Below, one piece after another: positions 1 to 5,966 of a DNA stretch of 6,563 nt; position 1 is the stretch's first letter, and every line of letters begins with the position of its first letter. The stretch spans positions 1 to 6,563 of the forward strand of contig CAJUKT010000090.1 in the NCBI GenBank assembly GCA_910587255.1. The letters run 5' to 3'. Under the pieces are notes generated by a model. That model did no database searches and was not told the DNA's origin. It saw only the letters and a program-made list of their open reading frames with translations. The DNA comes from an uncultured Oscillospiraceae bacterium (GTDB lineage Bacteria; Bacillota; Clostridia; Oscillospirales; Oscillospiraceae). The translations under genes were made by a program, and so were the position numbers.

Positions 1-597
1 GGTGTCCCAATCCACGCCGTCGACGGTAAAGGCCAGGGTGTGGGGCTGGATATCCTCCCGGCTTACGCAGTCCATTTGGCACCCGGCCTGGGCGGCCACA
101 TATCCCTCGCCGGTGCAGTCGATGACGATTTTGCCCCGGATCTCATTCCGGCCGTTGGCGTTTTCCACCGTGATGCCGGTGACGGCGCCGCCGTCTTTGG
201 TCACGCCCACCACCAGGGTGTCCAGCAGCAGCTCCACGCCCTCCTCGTCCATCATCTCGAACATGAGCATGGTCCACCACTCGGGGTCCACATAGGAGAA
301 GGTGAAGCCGGCCTTTTCGCGGTAGGGGTAGCGCTGGTGGGGCAGGGCGTGGCCGGTCTGGAACAGGCGCTGGTAGGTCTCCTCCACGATGCCGCCCACG
401 TCCCGCTTTCCCTGGGGGTTGAACAGCCGGGCGTAGGCGAAGCCCGGGGGGCCGGACAGGCTCATCTGCCCGCCCATGGTGCCGGTGCGCTCCACCAGCA
501 GGGTCTTTGCGCCTGCCCGCGCGGCGCCGATGGCTGCGGCGGTGCCCGATGTGCCCGCGCCGCAGACGATGACATCGTATTGCGTTTCATATGACAT
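1..597 (-). CDS. FAD-dependent oxidoreductase, left copy (3' end cut by window edge)
   Basis: This is the N-terminal 199 codons of a flavoprotein that runs off the left edge. It starts MSYETQYDVIVCGAGTSG: a beta strand leading into the dinucleotide-binding loop G13-A-G-T-S-G18, with E36 closing the second strand (LLVER), as expected for FAD binding. MGGQMS follows at 41-46. Near the edge IDCTGEGYVAAQAG matches the second FAD-contact motif typical of the FAD_oxidored family (Pfam PF12831). Members usually have over 400 residues, so roughly half is missing. There is no signal peptide, so it should be cytoplasmic. The ATG at 597-595 is preceded by a strong AAGGAGGG site 6 bases upstream. It lies 45 bases downstream of the UGSC-like gene on the same strand and is probably cotranscribed with it. 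The substrate is unknown. It is the close inverted paralogue of the gene at the right edge, with 11 amino-acid differences in 199. Confidence 0.9.
   Translation of the reverse strand, partial: MSYETQYDVIVCGAGTSGTAAAIGAARAGAKTLLVERTGTMGGQMSLSGPPGFAYARLFNPQGKRDVGGIVEETYQRLFQTGHALPHQRYPYREKAGFTFSYVDPEWWTMLMFEMMDEEGVELLLDTLVVGVTKDGGAVTGITVENANGRNEIRGKIVIDCTGEGYVAAQAGCQMDCVSREDIQPHTLAFTVDGVDWDT
1..597. repeat. Left arm of a 597-base inverted repeat (oxidoreductase paralogue)
   Basis: This arm pairs with 5967-6563 in inverted orientation with no insertion or deletion. Counted by eye, the arms differ at 4 of 300 positions in the outer half (all silent) and at about 33 of 297 in the inner half. Bases 1-141 are exactly the reverse complement of 6423-6563, and the first mismatch is at 142. 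Similarity stops at the start codon. Confidence 0.92.
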
Positions 598-642
598 GGA
601 TAACCCTCCTTTACGATTGTGGGGGATAGGGCCTGACGCCGC

Positions 643-2358
643 TCAGCGCCGTTTGAAGTCCTGAATGCTCTTGGCCGCCGTCCCGTCGGGCAGGGTCAGC
701 GCCTCCACGCAGCCCTCGCTGTGCAGGGCCCAGGGCAGAATCACGCCGGAGTGGCCGCCTCGGCCGCCGATGGTGACCACCTCCACGTCCTTGGGAAACC
801 GGGTGACGGGCAGCGGATGGCGGTTGGCCCACTCCTTCGGGCGCACAGGCATCAGGCCCCGGCCATTGACCATGGGCGTGTTATGGTACACGTACTGGTG
901 GATATGCTCTTGGATCATTTCCTTGGTATACCCGGCCTTTTTCAGCATCATGGCATGGTCGGGGGTGAGGCAGACCACCAGCGGGCCGGGCATATAGGCG
1001 TTGTTGGAGCCCAGGGTGGTGCAGCAGGCGGTGATGGTGTCCAGCAGGTCGTGGCCGTTCAGGCTCAGGAAGTCGATGATATCGTGGATGGGCTCCGCCT
1101 TGAGCAGGTAGACGGTGGTGGTCTGCGCGTCGAACCGGTCCTCATTGATCATGTTCCACTGGGCCAGCGAGGGCTCCTCAGCGAAGCAGTAGGTGAACTC
1201 GGCCTGGGAGGCGATGCAGTCCAGGTCGCATATGCCGGGGACGGTCCGCAGCACATTCATCAGCACCAGGTTGATGGCCCGGCCGATGGTGGCGTTGGCG
1301 GGATAACCAGGCCCCTGGCAGCCCTGCCTGCCGGAAACGCCGATCTCCTGGGCGATGGGGCCGGATACGATGCACATATTGCCGCCGGGATGGGACGTGG
1401 TGACCGACTGGTTAAAGTTATAAAGCGGGCTGTTCAGCGCCTTGAAGGCGGCCACCAGGACGGGCATGGCGGTGGGCTTGCAGCCCGCCATGACGGCGGC
1501 AATGGCCACGTCCTTGACTGTAATCTCTTTCCCGCTGGGGCCGGAGGGGTCCACCAGCTTGGTATCCTCGGCCCAGGGGCAGTACTCCAGCATGGCCTCA
1601 TATCTCCGCTTGGTGGGCGGGATGATGGGCAGGCCGTCGCAGATGTGCTCGGCGTTGAAGTAGTCCATGACCTCTTCCATGTAGGCCCCGGGCTCGGCGG
1701 ATTTGGCTTCGTCGTAGCCGGGGAGGAAGGGCAGCAGGCCGTCCTTGGCGGGCGGGACCTTGTCCATTTTAAAATCAATGTGGGCCAGCGCTTTCAGCTC
1801 CTCGCCGTTGCTGGTGAGGGCGGCCAGGATGTAGTCCCATTTCCGATCCACCTCGGCGGCGACTTCCTCCACGGTGGACGCCTGATAGATATCCACGGAG
1901 GCCATGCACAGCTCCCCGGCGCGGTAGACGCCGACGCCCTCGGTGATGCCGGTTCCCGGAGGGGCCGTCATATAGACGGCAGGAATCCCGATTTTCTCCA
2001 GCGCGATGGTCAGAACGGTGGTGGAGGACGACGTACCCATGTCGCCAAAGGCCACGATGGCGGCAACAGGCTTTTCCTTGGCCAGCATTTTGGCGTACTC
2101 CATCAGCTTGTCGGCGTTCTTCCCCCGGACCGTCTCGGTATACTCCACCCAGTTTTCCTCGCGGCAGCCCAGCTCCTTCAGGCGCTCTTTGATGCGGTCA
2201 AAGACGGTGTAGTAGTTGCAGAAGCCCAGCTTCGTGTTGTTGTAGAAGAGAATCTTCCCCTGCTTCAGCTCCTCCAGGGTGGGCCGCTTGGCCAGCTCCA
2301 GCATGGGGCGCTCCTGATAACCCCGGGGGTCGAGCAGCGCGTTTAAATGTTCGCTCAT
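643..2358 (-). CDS. UGSC-like family two-domain protein lacking the Sec/Cys motif
   Basis: A 571-residue soluble protein with no signal peptide or membrane segment. Residues about 1-195 resemble the UGSC (seleno)protein domain: a strand (AAIVAFGD, 99-106), the motif position, then a helix and LEKIGIPAVYMTAPP (120-134). Relatives have Sec/Cys-Gly-Ser-Cys there; this one has M107-G-T-S-S-S-T113, and codon 107 is ATG, not TGA. Residues about 220-571 form the large domain often fused to it, recognised by DGLPIIPPTKRR (241-252), VKDVAIAAVMAGCKP (281-295), SHPGGNMCIVSGPIA (322-336), the segment GPGYPANATIGRAIN (349-363) and TYCFAEE (389-395). A glycine-rich VVTIGGRGGHS (527-537) lies near the end. 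The catalytic role of this family is not established to my knowledge. The ATG start has an AAGGAGC site 7 bases upstream (2366-2374). It is the first gene of the leftward unit, ahead of an FAD oxidoreductase. Family assignment is from remembered motifs: good for the large domain, moderate for the N-terminal one. Confidence 0.78.
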   Translation of the reverse strand: MSEHLNALLDPRGYQERPMLELAKRPTLEELKQGKILFYNNTKLGFCNYYTVFDRIKERLKELGCREENWVEYTETVRGKNADKLMEYAKMLAKEKPVAAIVAFGDMGTSSSTTVLTIALEKIGIPAVYMTAPPGTGITEGVGVYRAGELCMASVDIYQASTVEEVAAEVDRKWDYILAALTSNGEELKALAHIDFKMDKVPPAKDGLLPFLPGYDEAKSAEPGAYMEEVMDYFNAEHICDGLPIIPPTKRRYEAMLEYCPWAEDTKLVDPSGPSGKEITVKDVAIAAVMAGCKPTAMPVLVAAFKALNSPLYNFNQSVTTSHPGGNMCIVSGPIAQEIGVSGRQGCQGPGYPANATIGRAINLVLMNVLRTVPGICDLDCIASQAEFTYCFAEEPSLAQWNMINEDRFDAQTTTVYLLKAEPIHDIIDFLSLNGHDLLDTITACCTTLGSNNAYMPGPLVVCLTPDHAMMLKKAGYTKEMIQEHIHQYVYHNTPMVNGRGLMPVRPKEWANRHPLPVTRFPKDVEVVTIGGRGGHSGVILPWALHSEGCVEALTLPDGTAAKSIQDFKRR

Positions 2359-2418
2359 AAAGCAAGCTCCTTTTCAGTCTGAAATTTTGTTATACAGCGC
2401 AGCCTTTTTGTCCACCCC

Positions 2419-2448
2419 ATTGTAAGGCCGGACGCCCGCCGCAATCAA
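2419..2448 (-). promoter_or_regulatory. Candidate sigma-70/A promoter for the leftward operon
   Basis: On the minus strand a TTGATT -35 element (2448-2443) is followed after 18 bases by TACAAT (2424-2419). That is 4/6 and 5/6 matches to the housekeeping consensus. Transcription would begin near 2412, giving a leader of roughly 55 bases ahead of the UGSC-like start codon at 2358. Position, spacing and orientation all fit. No experiment supports it. Confidence 0.5.
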
Positions 2449-2464
2449 TTCAAACTGCGGGTTG

Positions 2465-2632
2465 ATTTATGAAAAAACGGCATGAAATTACCCTGGCCCA
2501 GCGTGAAGGCCGGGACCAGGGGGCTATAATGCAGGCGTCTGATAATATTTTGCGCATGTAATGGGAGCTTTTTGTGGATAGTACATCAAAGCGGGCGGAA
2601 ACTCCCTCGGAGCATTCCGTATTTTCATAAAT
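2465..2632. repeat. Pair of 11-bp inverted repeats in the control region
   Basis: ATTTATGAAAA at 2465-2475 recurs as its exact reverse complement TTTTCATAAAT at 2622-2632, about 146 bases away. The pair brackets the perfect TATAAT at 2525-2530 and lies between the two promoter candidates. It could be two binding sites for one regulator in opposite orientation. Both arms are A/T-rich, so chance is not excluded. Confidence 0.35.
2491..2521. promoter_or_regulatory. Imperfect inverted repeat upstream of TATAAT, possible operator
   Basis: CCCTGG at 2491-2496 and CCAGGG at 2516-2521 form perfect 6-base arms. The symmetry continues inward (CC against GG) after one mismatch. The repeat ends four bases before a perfect TATAAT (2525-2530) and covers where its -35 would lie. 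That placement suits an operator or activator site. It has no T-tract, so it is not a terminator. Low confidence. Confidence 0.25.
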
Positions 2633-2730
2633 AAGACCCAAAGAAGAATTGTACAGGCCGCCGCAAACCTTTATAGTTAAACTCACAGTACGGCTTTTTT
2701 GGAAATTTGTTGAAAGGGGAGCTGTGGATA
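2563..2730. repeat. Direct repeat GGGAGCT(TTTT)GTGGATA
   Basis: GGGAGCT followed by GTGGATA occurs twice in the same orientation: at 2563-2580 with four extra T between the halves, and at 2717-2730 without them. Both copies contain TGTGGATA (2573-2580 and 2723-2730), which matches 8 of 9 bases of a DnaA box read on this strand. They may be regulator sites. The sequence shows the repeat but not its use. Confidence 0.35.
2649..2677 (+). promoter_or_regulatory. Candidate promoter for the rightward TRAP operon
   Basis: TTGTAC (2649-2654) and TATAGT (2672-2677) are separated by 17 bases. The -10 matches 5/6 and the -35 only 3/6. A start near 2684 would leave a leader of about 165 bases before the GTG at 2849. 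A perfect TATAAT at 2525-2530 is an alternative -10, but it lacks a recognisable -35 and would work only with an activator. Confidence 0.3.
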
Positions 2731-2762
2731 TCAAAATTTCATTAAACGCCTCCATCCGTCCC

Positions 2763-2793
2763 CGCGCAAACACCCGGGGCGCGTGTACCGCGC
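2763..2793 (+). promoter_or_regulatory. Mutually exclusive GC stems in the TRAP leader
   Basis: Three short blocks, CGCGC (2763-2767), GCGCG (2779-2783) and CGCGC (2789-2793), lie about 40 bases ahead of the ribosome site of the binding-protein gene. The middle block can pair with either neighbour: an 11-base loop on the left or a 5-base loop on the right. The stems are only five base pairs and no T-tract follows. A switching role is speculative. Confidence 0.15.
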
Positions 2794-2834
2794 AACCGGC
2801 CGATGAGAAGTCCAGGCAGAGAACGATACAGAAA

Positions 2835-2851
2835 AGGAGGAATCTCTTGTG
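2835..2851 (+). promoter_or_regulatory. Ribosome site that fixes the GTG start of the binding protein
   Basis: AGGAGG at 2835-2840 sits 8 bases before GTG at 2849-2851. The first in-frame ATG (codon 7) would lie too far from this site and would remove the lysines of the signal peptide. GTG is therefore the likely start. Confidence 0.85.
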
Positions 2852-3916
2852 TTAAAGCTCAAAAAGATGCTTGCCACTGCGGCGGCTCTCGCAATTGCCC
2901 TCTCCCTGCTGTCCGGCTGCGGCAGCGGCGCGCCGGGCAGCTCCGATTCCGCGTCCGGGGGCCTCGTGCGCAGCGTCAACATCGCCACGCAGGCCGTCGG
3001 TACCTCTTATTATACGATGGGCACGGGCATTGCCAAAATCATCACCGACAAAACGCCCATCCAGGCCACGATTCTTCCCTATGCGGGCCCTGACGCATGG
3101 ATGCCCGAGTTCAACGATGGAACGATCACGCTGGAGGTGATCTCCTCCATGGACATGTATTGGGCCTATACCGGCACGGTCAACTACACCTCGCCGTCGG
3201 AGGATACCCGCCTTCTGCTCAGCGGGAACTGGTCCAATCACTGCACCATGACGGTTCTGGAGAGCTCCGGCATCACCTCCATCAAGGATCTGGTGGGCAA
3301 ACGCGTGGGCTATGAATACGGAGGGAACAAGCTGACGGTCAACCTGATTGACGCGGCGCTGGCCTCCGTGGGCCTGACCATCGACGACTGCGTCGCGGTC
3401 CCCCTGGCGGATCTGAGCAGCGCCCAGCGGGCCTTGCAGGAGCGCCGCGTGGACTGCATCTTCACCGGCTCCAGCACCACGCCGTCCTCCGTGCAGCTGG
3501 ACGAGTCCATCGGCATCCGGGTGCTTCCCCTGGGGGATCTCACGCCGGAGGATATCGCCGCCGGCGTGCCTGAAAGCGTACAGTCCGTTTTGGACCGTTA
3601 CGTCCCCGGCGCCACCGCCCTGGTCTGTCCCGCCAGCGGCACGGTCAAGGAGGACACCGTGCTGACATCCTACCCCATCCAAATGGGCGTGTCCGCCAAG
3701 CTGAGCGAAAATGACGTTTACACGATCATGAAGGCCATCTATGAGAACTATGAGCAGCTGGCGGATGTCCATGCGTGGGGCGCCGATTGGACCCCTGAGA
3801 ACTATGTGGTGGAGAACTTCCAGGTCCCCTACCACGACGGCGCGGTGAAATTCTACAAGGAAGCGGGCCTGTGGACGGACGCCGCGGAGGCGACGCAGGA
3901 CGCCCTGCTGAAATAA
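2849..3916 (+). CDS. TAXI-family TRAP transporter solute-binding lipoprotein
   Basis: A 355-residue extracytoplasmic binding protein that should capture the substrate and hand it to the permease encoded next. Residues 1-24 form a lipoprotein signal: K3/K5/K6, a hydrophobic stretch, then the lipobox L21-S-G-C24. Mature protein would begin at C24, be anchored to the membrane by lipid, and carry a Ser/Gly-rich linker (25-39). The TAXI fold follows: VNIATQAVGTSYYTMGTGIA (43-62), SIKDLVGKRVGYEYGG (144-159), RRVDCIFTG (199-207), and the C-terminal VPYHDGAVKFYKEAGLW (326-342). Its length is usual for the family. TAXI proteins commonly bind small organic anions such as dicarboxylates or glutamate-like compounds; the ligand here cannot be deduced. 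It is first in the rightward operon, with a GTG start. Alternatives such as a plain ABC-type binding protein are unlikely given the TRAP permease next door. Confidence 0.9.
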   Translation: MLKLKKMLATAAALAIALSLLSGCGSGAPGSSDSASGGLVRSVNIATQAVGTSYYTMGTGIAKIITDKTPIQATILPYAGPDAWMPEFNDGTITLEVISSMDMYWAYTGTVNYTSPSEDTRLLLSGNWSNHCTMTVLESSGITSIKDLVGKRVGYEYGGNKLTVNLIDAALASVGLTIDDCVAVPLADLSSAQRALQERRVDCIFTGSSTTPSSVQLDESIGIRVLPLGDLTPEDIAAGVPESVQSVLDRYVPGATALVCPASGTVKEDTVLTSYPIQMGVSAKLSENDVYTIMKAIYENYEQLADVHAWGADWTPENYVVENFQVPYHDGAVKFYKEAGLWTDAAEATQDALLK

Positions 3917-3951
3917 ACATAATTGAAGGGGACCGTGATCCGCCGCCCTGT

Positions 3952-4002
3952 CCGCCGGGCCCCTCCGGCGGATGGGGCATGCGCAGCGGCGCCCGCCCCA
4001 TC
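3952..4002 (+). promoter_or_regulatory. Two abutting hairpins between binding protein and permease
   Basis: The 109-base spacer holds two perfect inverted repeats. CCGCCGG (3952-3958) pairs with CCGGCGG (3965-3971) across a 6-base loop. GATGGGGC (3971-3978) pairs with GCCCCATC (3995-4002) across 16 bases. They share base 3971. No run of T follows either, so they are not standard intrinsic terminators. Such stems after a binding-protein gene often protect the upstream mRNA or limit read-through, so that binding protein exceeds permease. That role is inferred here. Confidence 0.6.
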
Positions 4003-4025
4003 TCATACAAAGGGAGATGCCGTTT

Positions 4026-5915
4026 ATGTTCAATAAATTGTTTGAGAAGCTCCGTTGGTGGAGCTACCCCCTGATCGCGGTGATCGGGCTGCTCATCATC
4101 ATTGATGTGCCCGCGTACTTCAAGATTTCCCTGTATACGGAGCAGTATCTGGGCATCTATCTGACCATGATCCTGTTTGGGACCTTTATCTCCCACCCCT
4201 ACAAGAAAGGGGCCGATTTCAGCGTCATTGACCTGATATTGGCGCTCCTCGCCATTCCGGCCGGCCTTTTCCTCACCGTCCAGTATCCCTATATCGCGGT
4301 GAATATGGGGGTTGCCACCATTGGCCGCACCATCTGCGGAATCATCGCCATCCTTTTGATCCTGGAGGCGCTGCGCCGCTCCATGGGCGTGTCGCTGGTG
4401 ATTGTCTGCGGCGTGTTTCTGCTCTACACCAAATTCGGCGAATTCCTCCCGGGGATGCTGAACTGCCGTCCCTTCAGCGTTAGCAAGCTGGTCAGCTACA
4501 TCTATGTGGACCCCAACAGCCTGATGTACATGCTGAGCTTCGGCTGTACGGTGGGCGTCGCGTTCATTTTCTTTGGGCAGATCCTCCTGCACTACGGCGG
4601 CGGCAAGTCCTTCATCGACTTTGCCATGCTGTTCTGCGGCAAAGCGCAGGGCGGAAGCGCCAAAACCGCAGTGGTGGCCTCCAGCCTGGTGGGCACCATC
4701 ACCGGGGCGCCCATGTCCAACGTCCTGCTGACCGGCAGCGTCACCATCCCGATGATGAAAGACGCGGGATATCCCGCCGCCATGGCGGGGGCGGTGGAGG
4801 CCGTGGCCTCCTCGGGCGGACAGATCATGCCGCCTGTGATGGGCATTGCCGCCTTTATCATCGCGGAGACCCTGGGCGTGTCCTATTCCGAGGTTGCGCT
4901 GGCGGCGCTGATCCCGGCGGTGCTGTTTTACCTGGCCACCTTTGTCCAGGTTCACATGGAGGCCGGGAAGCTGGCGTTGAAAAAAATTCCCGCCGGCCAG
5001 CTTCCCAAGCCTAAGCAGGCCCTGCGCGACGGCTGGTTCATTATCCCGCCCATCGTGGTTCTGCTGGTGTGCATGTTCAACCTGGCGCTCCCCGCCGCCA
5101 TCTCGGCCATCATCGCGGGGGTTGTGGCCCTGGGCTGCCTGGCGCTGAAGAAGGAGAACCGGGAGCACTTCCTGTCCCAGTTTGTGGGCGCGCTGCGGGA
5201 GTGCGGCGATCTGATGATCGGCATCGGCGTTGTCATGGCCATGGCGGGCATTATGGTGGGCTGCATCAACGCCTCCGGCCTGGCCTTTAACCTCAGCCTT
5301 GCCCTGACCCGGCTGGGGGCCAATAACGTGCTGTTCCTGCTGGTCTGCGCGGCGGTGGCCTCCCTGATCCTGGGCATGGGCATGCCCTCTGTGGCGGCCT
5401 ATTCCCTGGTGGCCATACTGGTGGCCCCGTCCCTGGTTGAGTTTGGGATTCCGGCCATGGCCGCCCACCTGTTTGTGTTCTATTTCTCCGTCATTTCCAA
5501 CATCACGCCCCCGGTGGCGGTCTCCTGCTTTGCCGCCGCGCCCCTGGCGGGAGCCAACCCCACCAAGGTCGGGACGACGGCGTTCCGCCTGGCCATCGCC
5601 GCCTATATCGTCCCCTTCGTGTTCTGCTTCCAGCCAACCCTGATCATGATCGGCAGTGCCGGCGCCATTATCATGGACGCCATCCTGTGCGCCTATGCCA
5701 TCTTTGGCGTGTGCATCGCCCTGTCGGGCTATTGGCAGCGCAGCGTGCCGATGGCCATCCGCCTGGCCATATGCGCCGTATGCGCGGTGATGCTCTGGCC
5801 CACCGCGCTGATCGTCAACGCGTGCGGGGCCGCCGCCCTGACGGTTCTCCTGTTCCCCGACATGAAAATGTCTGTTCAAAAAATAAGAAATCGCCATTCC
5901 GCACAGCAGGAATGA
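4026..5915 (+). CDS. TRAP transporter permease, fused 4TM/12TM (DctQM-type) subunit
   Basis: A 629-residue inner-membrane protein fusing the small and large TRAP membrane subunits, the normal form for TAXI systems; it uses an ion gradient to import the ligand delivered by the binding protein. The N-terminal part (about 13-120) has roughly four membrane spans with LEALRRSMG at 113-121. The large-subunit part carries the family's signature segments: TGAPMSNVLLTGSVTIPMMK (226-245), EAVASSGGQIMPPVMG (258-273) and GMGMPSVAAYSLVAILVAPS (450-469), then AAHLFVFYFSVISNITPPVA (479-498). Further spans fill 515-610, and the tail is short and basic. The ATG at 4026 is chosen because AAAGGGAG (4009-4016) lies 9 bases upstream. 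An upstream in-frame ATG at 3972 would add 18 polar residues translated through a hairpin, and one at 4017 touches the ribosome site. It is second in the operon; the next gene starts 51 bases later. Confidence 0.93.
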   Translation: MFNKLFEKLRWWSYPLIAVIGLLIIIDVPAYFKISLYTEQYLGIYLTMILFGTFISHPYKKGADFSVIDLILALLAIPAGLFLTVQYPYIAVNMGVATIGRTICGIIAILLILEALRRSMGVSLVIVCGVFLLYTKFGEFLPGMLNCRPFSVSKLVSYIYVDPNSLMYMLSFGCTVGVAFIFFGQILLHYGGGKSFIDFAMLFCGKAQGGSAKTAVVASSLVGTITGAPMSNVLLTGSVTIPMMKDAGYPAAMAGAVEAVASSGGQIMPPVMGIAAFIIAETLGVSYSEVALAALIPAVLFYLATFVQVHMEAGKLALKKIPAGQLPKPKQALRDGWFIIPPIVVLLVCMFNLALPAAISAIIAGVVALGCLALKKENREHFLSQFVGALRECGDLMIGIGVVMAMAGIMVGCINASGLAFNLSLALTRLGANNVLFLLVCAAVASLILGMGMPSVAAYSLVAILVAPSLVEFGIPAMAAHLFVFYFSVISNITPPVAVSCFAAAPLAGANPTKVGTTAFRLAIAAYIVPFVFCFQPTLIMIGSAGAIIMDAILCAYAIFGVCIALSGYWQRSVPMAIRLAICAVCAVMLWPTALIVNACGAAALTVLLFPDMKMSVQKIRNRHSAQQE

Positions 5916-5966
5916 CCCGTTCGCCCCATCCCTTTCATTTTATTTTTACTTTTGGAGGTTTTCACC

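Larger units (their letters stand above)
2359..2848. other. Divergent intergenic control region
   Basis: About 490 bases separate the two divergent start codons. The region is visibly richer in A/T than the genes around it and shows no convincing gene: reading frames inside it lack a ribosome site and any recognisable protein motif. It holds a good leftward promoter candidate, a weaker rightward one, several short inverted and direct repeats, and a GC-rich leader segment just before the rightward gene. Its length and repeat content suggest a regulated divergent promoter. The regulator gene is not in the window. Confidence 0.75.

Noticed and set aside
2038..2040. A selenocysteine codon in the UGSC-like motif
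   Set aside because: The codon is ATG, and the reading frame has no internal TGA.
721..2346. Long open frame (541 codons) antisense to the UGSC-like gene
   Set aside because: GC-rich coding sequence often leaves the opposite strand open. The translation is Gly/His/Gln-rich with no domain, while the minus-strand protein has clear family motifs.
2450..2773. A 107-codon reading frame on the minus strand in the intergenic region
   Set aside because: It has no ribosome site, no recognisable protein motif, and overlies the best leftward promoter candidate and the repeats.
3952..4002. Intrinsic terminator between binding protein and permease
   Set aside because: Stems are strong but no T-run follows either, and the downstream permease is clearly part of the same system.
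3972..4025. Upstream ATG extending the permease by 18 residues
   Set aside because: The added residues are polar and arginine-rich, they run through the hairpin region, and the good ribosome site at 4009-4016 belongs to the ATG at 4026.
3726..5897. Long open frame (723 codons) antisense to the TRAP permease
   Set aside because: Its translation is a low-complexity His/Gly/Gln/Arg mix, as expected from the complement of a membrane-protein gene. The plus strand carries unmistakable TRAP motifs.
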